DNA from: Candidatus Thorarchaeota archaeon | Lineage (GTDB): Archaea > Asgardarchaeota > Thorarchaeia > Thorarchaeales > Thorarchaeaceae | Assembly (NCBI GenBank): GCA_016840825.1 | Contig: JAEORN010000005.1 | Coordinates: 1-30,834 of the forward strand | Direction of reading: 5' to 3' | Length of the DNA: 30,834 nt | Translations under genes and position numbers: made by a program | Shown here: positions 22,265-28,301 of the stretch, in pieces | How positions within the stretch are numbered: the stretch's first letter is position 1 | Layout: each line of letters begins with the position of its first letter | Notes under the pieces: generated by a model | Told to the model about the DNA's origin: nothing | Database searches by the model: none | Seen by the model: the letters and a program-made list of their open reading frames with translations, nothing else

Positions 22265-24259
22265 ATGAAGGTTGATGATATTCCGCAGGAGTTCTCTCAC
22301 CTACGCGAGAGTGACTCCATTCCTTGGACCAAGTTGGTATCTGATGCTAACAAACTGATTACGAAAGGAATGCAGCTATTCGAAGCCTTCACGGATGCTG
22401 CAATAAAACTATCCTGGAATGAGCGAAAGAAAAGGAGTCCCAATCTAGAGATCATCACCATAGGAATTGAAGCATGCATCGCTAGAGGGAAATTCGAAGA
22501 GGGTGTATCTATCTCTGATAGTATGGCAGCATTCCGTATTCTCACACTCAGAGCAATAGCATTGTTCACTATCTCTGATTCAAGCAAAATAAAAGAAGTT
22601 CTTGACCAAGTTGAAACCCTAGTTGATGATAATCCTTCTCTATATGATCAGATCCGACTCTTATCTGTAAGAATTTTGTATGAAGCTTCAGCTCAAGATG
22701 AGATTGTTATAGCTCATATAATCGAATTCGATGCTCTTCTTGAATCAAACCCCGAACTGATGAAGAATCTTATTCCTGAAACTCTTTTCACAATCTATGT
22801 CATTGGCGTTCTCTTTTCACAGGTAGGGGAAGACGAACGTGCATTGAAAACTGCACTTGTCTTGGAACGTTTAGGACACGTGACAAAAAGACAAACTGTA
22901 TTGATTCTCTCGGAGAATTTGAAAGGCCGTATTTCTAACCGGAAGGGTGACTTCCAAGAGGCAGAGATTCACTATAAGCGAGTGCTACAGATAAGCAAAT
23001 CATTGGGCCATAAGCTTGGCCTTGGAATTGCTTTGAATAACCTCGGTTCTCTCATGCTGAATTCGCTTCGTCTTGAGGAAGCTCTCGAGTACCTGCAACA
23101 AGCAAATGAGCTTTTTGAGTCAGATGCTCATAGAACGGTATATCTTACAAACTTGGGTGAGATTACTGCTTTACTAGGAGACTTGGAGAGAAGCAAAGAA
23201 TACATACAGCAGGCATTGGTTCTTGATAAGAAGATAGGGGTTGGAATCATTGAGCCTTATACTTGGATGGTTATTCTTCTTTCGCGAACAAGGGAGTTTC
23301 ATAGTGCTTCTCAGTACCTGAAATCAGCTAAGATGATTGCTGATAGCTCCGGCAATCCAAAAGACAAAGCCGCATACTATCATGCGAAAGGAGTACTTGA
23401 AGCTGCGGAAGATGCAACCGCAAAAGCTATCAAATCTTTAACAAAGGCACTAAAGATTGCCAATGAGAACAACCTACTCGAATGGCTAATCCGTCCACTA
23501 CTTGATATTGTCAGAACATACCTCTCCTCATTCAAATTGAATGAAGATGAAGAGTCCTTAGTGAAGGCAGCATATCATTTAGATAATCTAATACAGATAG
23601 CAAAGGAGCAGAAGCTCCACTCTCTCAATGCTGAAGCTCTTCTTCTTAGAAGTGAACTTCGAGCCTATGATGGTAGCATTGATGATGCAAGAACAGATTT
23701 GGAACGTGTTGCAGGATTGGCTTCTTTCCTTGATAATTCACGTTTGGAATTGCTTGTGGAAAAGAGAATCAAAGCACTCTCTGCACAATCTGCTGAACCT
23801 GTTATTCTAGGATATGTGGATATTGACAAATCTCTGGATCGGGTTGCTGGATTTCATCCCGCTCGTAACCATGAAGAGATACCTTCTCCTCATATTCATG
23901 TTCTAATAGCAATGAGTAGAGGTTCGGGTCTGCCTGAATTTGTTCATCACTTCGATGATACTCTGGAAATGGATAGTTCTATTCTTAGTGGATTCATTAC
24001 TGCCATTACACAATTTGCAGGCGAGATGATGGGAAGCGGTCTTATACGTTCCATTAATCAAGAGGGCTTTGCATTGATGATGGAATACACTCAGAATCGA
24101 ATTGTGACGCTGATAGTAAGTACGGAAACATTCGATGTTCGATTCAAGCTTCATGAGTTTGCCAACCAATTTGAAGAAACGTTTCCAGCAAGCAAGGATT
24201 CCATTGTAACAAGTGAATATCTCGCCGCTTCTGAATTGGTTTCATCAATCTTTGGATAA
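22265..24259 (+). CDS. Large TPR protein with C-terminal longin/roadblock-like domain
   Basis: 664 residues from an ATG; an AGGAGCGG sequence is 6-13 bases upstream. Residues 1-190 are helical with weak repeats; from about 210 to 500 come clear TPR units (EAEIHYKRVLQISKSLGHKL, GIALNNLGSLMLNSLRLEEA, YLTNLGEITALLGDLERSKE). Residues 540-664 form a separate alpha/beta domain: HIHVLIAMSRGSGLPEFVHH, then a helix (SSILSGFITAITQFAGEMMG), INQEGFALMMEY and NRIVTLIVSTETFDVRFKL with a final helix. That order and the 'S-G-F-x-x-A-I-x-x-F-x-x-E' helix fit the longin/roadblock-like modules attached to TPRs in Asgard archaea. Such modules bind small GTPases in eukaryotes; here the function is inference. Confidence 0.85.
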   Translation: MKVDDIPQEFSHLRESDSIPWTKLVSDANKLITKGMQLFEAFTDAAIKLSWNERKKRSPNLEIITIGIEACIARGKFEEGVSISDSMAAFRILTLRAIALFTISDSSKIKEVLDQVETLVDDNPSLYDQIRLLSVRILYEASAQDEIVIAHIIEFDALLESNPELMKNLIPETLFTIYVIGVLFSQVGEDERALKTALVLERLGHVTKRQTVLILSENLKGRISNRKGDFQEAEIHYKRVLQISKSLGHKLGLGIALNNLGSLMLNSLRLEEALEYLQQANELFESDAHRTVYLTNLGEITALLGDLERSKEYIQQALVLDKKIGVGIIEPYTWMVILLSRTREFHSASQYLKSAKMIADSSGNPKDKAAYYHAKGVLEAAEDATAKAIKSLTKALKIANENNLLEWLIRPLLDIVRTYLSSFKLNEDEESLVKAAYHLDNLIQIAKEQKLHSLNAEALLLRSELRAYDGSIDDARTDLERVAGLASFLDNSRLELLVEKRIKALSAQSAEPVILGYVDIDKSLDRVAGFHPARNHEEIPSPHIHVLIAMSRGSGLPEFVHHFDDTLEMDSSILSGFITAITQFAGEMMGSGLIRSINQEGFALMMEYTQNRIVTLIVSTETFDVRFKLHEFANQFEETFPASKDSIVTSEYLAASELVSSIFG

Positions 24260-24289
24260 TACCCTGCAAAGGTTTCATTGGGTCATAGC

Positions 24290-25681
24290 TCAAATCTTAC
24301 CATATGCTTCTCTCTTCAAGAATTTTCCATGACCGATTCTACCAACAAACTTTCCTTCTTTCGCAACAATCTCACCTTTTGAGATAGTTACTTGTGGATA
24401 ACCAGTTAGTTTCCAGCCTTCAAAAGGACTCCAATCACAGTTTGTTTGTAGGTTCTTAGCATGTATTGTAACTTCTTTCTTCGGGTCAAATACAAGGATA
24501 TCTGCATCGCTACCAACCTCCAGAGCCCCTTTTCTCGGATACATGCCAAAGAGCTTGGCAGGATTTGTACTAACCAGTGCAACGAATTGATTCAGTGAGA
24601 GACCTCGTTTGCCTACTCCTTCAGTAAACATCAAAGGAATCATGGTTTCAACACCTGGCATGCCAAAAGGTATCTTTCGAAAGTCTCCATTCCAAGCTGC
24701 TTTCTGTTTGGTAGTGAAGGTACAGGTATCTGTTGCGACTATTTCAACATCACCTTCGAGCAATCCCTTCCATAGTCTTTCACTATCGTGTGGCTTTTTG
24801 ATTTGTGGACATGTAGCATACAAATGTCCGTTCTCTCCTTTGAAAACTTCATCATCAAGCAACAAATATTGAGGGCAAGTTTCCGCATGTACATTCACGC
24901 CCTTTTCCTTTCCAGCTCTTACTGCATCCGTGCCTTCTCCAGTTGACATATGTACAATGTATAATTTTCCACCAGTTGCTTCTGCCCATTTGATTGCCCT
25001 GATAATTGCTTCTTCCTCAGTATAGCAGGGACGTGAAAGTGTATGTCCGTACGCTCCCCATTTCTCCTTCTCCTTGGCGTATCTCTGAATCAACATATCC
25101 AGTATGTCAACACTTTCAGCATGGACACCAATATGACCACCATACTTCTTGGTTTCCTCCAATGCTTGAAAGAGCATGCCGTCGTCGGCCATCCAGCCCT
25201 CATTCTTATAGATCATGAACATCTTGAATGTAGGTATTCCATAATCGATTACTTCTCTGATTTCTGCTTGTGTCCTATCGTTCCAATCAGTGATTGCCGC
25301 ATGCAATCCATAATCTACACAGACCTTCGAATCCGCTTCAGCTCTACGTGCCTCAACTGCTTCCATGATGGTCTTCCCTTTTTGTTGGATCGCGAAATCC
25401 AGAACAGTTGTGACGCCACCGCATGCCGCAGCCTTTGTCCCATTCTCAAAGTCATCAGCTGATACTGTACCTGAGAAGGGAAGTTGGAAGTGAACATGAA
25501 CATCTATTCCGCCTGGGAAAACGTACATGCCTTTTGCGTCTATTACTTCCTCTGCTGAGCTAATATCTATGTTAGCTTTCACTGCAGTTATTTTTCCATC
25601 CTTTACACCGATATCAACTTCAGAAGAATCTATAGCTGTTACTACATTTCCATTCTTTACAACCAAATCATACTCGACCAT
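24290..25681 (-). CDS. Dihydropyrimidinase (D-hydantoinase family)
   Basis: I choose ATG 25681 (463 residues), with GGAGG 7 bases upstream; an ATG at 25699 would add six residues. Metal-site residues of the amidohydrolase family are present: GGIDVHVHF (His62, His64), carboxylated-lysine motif TFKMFMIYKN (Lys153, with the Tyr158 typical of dihydropyrimidinases), GVHAES (His187), YIVHMSTGEG (His244) and ATDTCTFTTKQKAAW (Asp318), which parallels the SDNCTFN-QKA stretch of animal dihydropyrimidinase. It opens the ring of 5,6-dihydrouracil or dihydrothymine to N-carbamoyl-beta-alanine (or the isobutyrate). The next step's enzyme is encoded divergently, and an omega-aminotransferase lies beyond it. 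Hydantoinase with other specificity cannot be excluded. Confidence 0.93.
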   Translation of the reverse strand: MVEYDLVVKNGNVVTAIDSSEVDIGVKDGKITAVKANIDISSAEEVIDAKGMYVFPGGIDVHVHFQLPFSGTVSADDFENGTKAAACGGVTTVLDFAIQQKGKTIMEAVEARRAEADSKVCVDYGLHAAITDWNDRTQAEIREVIDYGIPTFKMFMIYKNEGWMADDGMLFQALEETKKYGGHIGVHAESVDILDMLIQRYAKEKEKWGAYGHTLSRPCYTEEEAIIRAIKWAEATGGKLYIVHMSTGEGTDAVRAGKEKGVNVHAETCPQYLLLDDEVFKGENGHLYATCPQIKKPHDSERLWKGLLEGDVEIVATDTCTFTTKQKAAWNGDFRKIPFGMPGVETMIPLMFTEGVGKRGLSLNQFVALVSTNPAKLFGMYPRKGALEVGSDADILVFDPKKEVTIHAKNLQTNCDWSPFEGWKLTGYPQVTISKGEIVAKEGKFVGRIGHGKFLKREAYGKI

Positions 25682-25836
25682 ATTCGAGCCTCCAGACATT
25701 GAAGCAACTTCATACCATTGGTCTCAAACTAATAAATTGGTTTGGGCAGAGCATTTACTGCATTCTGGGTGAATTCGTAACATGTATTAGACAAGAAGAC
25801 GAAATAACGGAATACTACCTCAAAGGAGTGGCCCAG

Positions 25837-26703
25837 ATGCGAAATGTAAGAATAGGTCTCGTTCAGGCAAAATGGGAGGGCGATGTCAGTGATGAGGCCT
25901 TGATTGAAGAGAATATTGAGAGAATGGTTCGAAAACATGAGGATTTTGCAATGATGGCTGAGCAGCAAAAGGTGCAAATTCTTTGTTTTCAAGAACTATT
26001 CTACGGACCTTATTTCTGTGCGGAACAAAACCGTCGGTGGTACAAATATGCCGAACCAATTCCAGGTCCTTTAACTGAAAGAATGAGCAAACTGGCAAAG
26101 AAACACAGACTCGTCCTTATCGCACCAATGTATGAAGAAGAATCTGTTGGAGTCTACTATAATACCGCCGTTATCTTCAATCCAGATGGTGAGATGCTTG
26201 GGAAATTCAGAAAGATGCATATTCCTCATCTAGATCCTGGATTTTGGGAAAAGTTCTATTTCCGACCGGGCAATCTCGGTTATCCAGTATTCAATACACC
26301 CTATGGAAAGGTTGGTATCTACATCTGCTATGACCGCCATTTTCCTGAAGGTGCTCGTGCTTTAGGATTGAATGGTGCTGAGATTGTATTCAATCCTTCA
26401 GCAACTGTAGCAGGTCTCTCAGAGCATCTATGGAAAATAGAACAGCCTGCACATGCTGTAGCGAATGGCTATTTTATTGCAGCTATCAATCGAGTTGGTG
26501 AAGAGCCTTGGCAGACTGGAATGTTCTATGGAAGTTCATATGTTGCAGATCCTAGAGGTCAAATTGTCAAACAAGGCTCACGAGAAACTGAAGAACTTGT
26601 AGTAATTGATATTGATCTAGATCTGATTCGGGAAGTACGGAATACTTGGCAATTCTTCCGTGATCGTAGACCAGATTCCTATGAAGATCTTGTGAAAGGC
26701 TGA
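25837..26703 (+). CDS. Beta-ureidopropionase-like carbon-nitrogen hydrolase
   Basis: I start at ATG 25837 (288 residues), where AAAGGAGTG stands 6-14 bases upstream and the conserved sequence MRNVRIGLVQ begins; the longer frame to 25699 is unlikely to be coding. The nitrilase catalytic triad is intact: Glu53 (FQELF), Lys126 (FRKMHIP) and Cys164 (YICYDRH). The block around RKMHIP through NLGYPVFNTPYG, then NGAEIVFNPSAT and EHLWKIEQPAHAVAN, tracks eukaryotic beta-ureidopropionase more than N-carbamoylputrescine amidase. It hydrolyses N-carbamoyl-beta-alanine to beta-alanine, CO2 and ammonia. The divergent dihydropyrimidinase and convergent aminotransferase support this. A hairpin follows the stop. 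Confidence 0.92.
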   Translation: MRNVRIGLVQAKWEGDVSDEALIEENIERMVRKHEDFAMMAEQQKVQILCFQELFYGPYFCAEQNRRWYKYAEPIPGPLTERMSKLAKKHRLVLIAPMYEEESVGVYYNTAVIFNPDGEMLGKFRKMHIPHLDPGFWEKFYFRPGNLGYPVFNTPYGKVGIYICYDRHFPEGARALGLNGAEIVFNPSATVAGLSEHLWKIEQPAHAVANGYFIAAINRVGEEPWQTGMFYGSSYVADPRGQIVKQGSRETEELVVIDIDLDLIREVRNTWQFFRDRRPDSYEDLVKG

Positions 26704-26704
26704 G

Positions 26705-26722
26705 AGAGCCATTAGAGGCTCT
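26705..26722. terminator. Hairpin between convergent amidohydrolase and aminotransferase genes
   Basis: AGAGCC (26705-26710) pairs with GGCTCT (26717-26722) across a 6-base loop. The stem covers the end of the plus-strand gene and reaches into the last codons of the minus-strand aminotransferase, so it could serve both transcripts. Confidence 0.45.
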
Positions 26723-28052
26723 TCTCAACTTCAGTAAATGCATCATCCAAGATGCCGCAAGCTCGGTCTATCTGTTCCATAGTCAGTTCAAGGGGTGGTT
26801 GAATACGAATGACATTATTATCCAGGCCACCTTTTCCAATGAGGAGACCCTTCTCCTTAGTGAGTTCCATTAGCTTTAGTATCTCTTGAGATGCTGGTTC
26901 CTTCGTCTTCCTGTCCCGTACGAGTTCGACCCCAATCATCATTCCTTGTCCACGAACATCTCCCATTATCTTGTGATTCTCTTGAAGCTCTCTCAGACTC
27001 TTCTTGAGATATGCACCATGCTTCTCTGCCTTATCGAGATAACCACTTTCTTCGATTATCTCCAATACTGCTACTGCTCCTGCACAAGAAAGTGGGTTCC
27101 CTCCAAATGTAGCGAAACCATCAATCATCAAGTAATCCTTAGCGAACTCAGGCTTTGTTAGGAACCCTCCAATCGGTAGACCACTACCAAAACCCTTTGC
27201 CATTGTGACCACATCGGGTTCTATTCCTGTGTGCTGGATTCCCCACCATTTACCACCAGTTCTACCAAATCCTGTTTGCACCTCGTCAGAGATGTATAGT
27301 CCTCCATATTCCTTGACAATCTCATGTACGATCTGGAAGTATTCCTTTGGTGGTTGGATGATACCTCCTACTCCTTGGATAGGTTCAGCAATGAATGCAG
27401 CAATTTTGTTATTCGTTTGTGTTCTGATCGTTTCTTTGAGATACCTTGCGCATTCAATATCACAATCTGGATATTCCTTCCCAAATTGACATCTATAGCA
27501 ATGTCCGTAGGGAGTGAATCGAACTCCTGCTGGGTGTGGTTCTGAAACAGATCTCCATCCTGATGATGAAATCTCTCGTGTTAAGGAAGTGCGTCCATGG
27601 TAGGCTCTTGAACAGGCGATTATGTATGGGCTATTGGTGTATTTCCTAGCCATGAACAAAGCTGCTTCGTTAGCTTCTGAGCCGCTATTGACGATATATA
27701 CCTGAGATAGACCCGGAGGAGCAACATTGGCAAGTTTCTTCGCCAAAACTGGGTACGGTATCGTTGAGTATAATGTACTAGTATAAATCAAACGTTCGGC
27801 CTGCCACTTGAGAGTCGACACAAGCTTAGGATGCGCATAACCTGAGATAGTGGTACAAATTCCTGCAAAAAGATCAATGTACTCTTTTCCTTTGCTATCT
27901 TTCAGGACTGCGCCTTCTCCTGAAACAAAAAGTATCGGGTCTTTGTAGTAATGACCAACTGTAGGAACTATATGCTTCTTTTCTGTTTCCAGTATCTCTT
28001 CTCTACTATATGCTTTCTTCAGGCTCTCTGGGACAAGTTCATCATTCATCAT
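26712..28052 (-). CDS. Class III (omega) aminotransferase, likely beta-alanine/alanine-glyoxylate type
   Basis: 446 residues from an ATG preceded by GGTGAC. PLP motifs are complete: NSGSEANEAA (cofactor phosphate), YHGRT, SDEVQTGFGRTG (Asp256) and MAKGFGSGLPIGG with the Schiff-base Lys286. This fits the AGXT2/omega-amino acid:pyruvate group, and the neighbours suggest beta-alanine (or 3-aminoisobutyrate) as amino donor, giving malonate semialdehyde. An insert at 185-201 contains four cysteines (CYRC ... CDIEC, spaced CX2C-X8-CX3C), seen in some GABA-type transaminases and potentially a metal or Fe-S site. Substrate by sequence alone could equally be GABA or other omega-amino acids. The start is near a weak TATA-like sequence (28083-28091). 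Confidence 0.92.
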   Translation of the reverse strand: MMNDELVPESLKKAYSREEILETEKKHIVPTVGHYYKDPILFVSGEGAVLKDSKGKEYIDLFAGICTTISGYAHPKLVSTLKWQAERLIYTSTLYSTIPYPVLAKKLANVAPPGLSQVYIVNSGSEANEAALFMARKYTNSPYIIACSRAYHGRTSLTREISSSGWRSVSEPHPAGVRFTPYGHCYRCQFGKEYPDCDIECARYLKETIRTQTNNKIAAFIAEPIQGVGGIIQPPKEYFQIVHEIVKEYGGLYISDEVQTGFGRTGGKWWGIQHTGIEPDVVTMAKGFGSGLPIGGFLTKPEFAKDYLMIDGFATFGGNPLSCAGAVAVLEIIEESGYLDKAEKHGAYLKKSLRELQENHKIMGDVRGQGMMIGVELVRDRKTKEPASQEILKLMELTKEKGLLIGKGGLDNNVIRIQPPLELTMEQIDRACGILDDAFTEVEKSL

Positions 28053-28301
28053 TCGTCACCTATTTGTATCATCGGGAAAGAATCCTATAGTCACACCTAC
28101 TAATGACTTTATCAGTTTGCATAATAGACACTCATCGTTCATCCCCGTTCCTATGGACAAAGTTACAAATCAAAATTAAATAAAATGAACACATTCCACT
28201 CAGAAACTAATAAAAAGGAAATTCCTATTGGTAAATTACATTCGAAAACCGACAAAACGCTTGGATTTTCATTCATTTAACTCTGAATGGGGACTTCATC
28301 A

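Noticed and set aside
24609..25462. Plus-strand frames of 70-139 residues inside the dihydropyrimidinase gene
   Set aside because: They lie opposite a gene with complete catalytic motifs and have no ribosome-binding sites or recognisable domains.
25699..25836. N-terminal extension of the ureidopropionase-like gene
   Set aside because: The extra 46 residues have no family counterpart, and the ATG at 25837 has the good ribosome-binding site and the conserved start.
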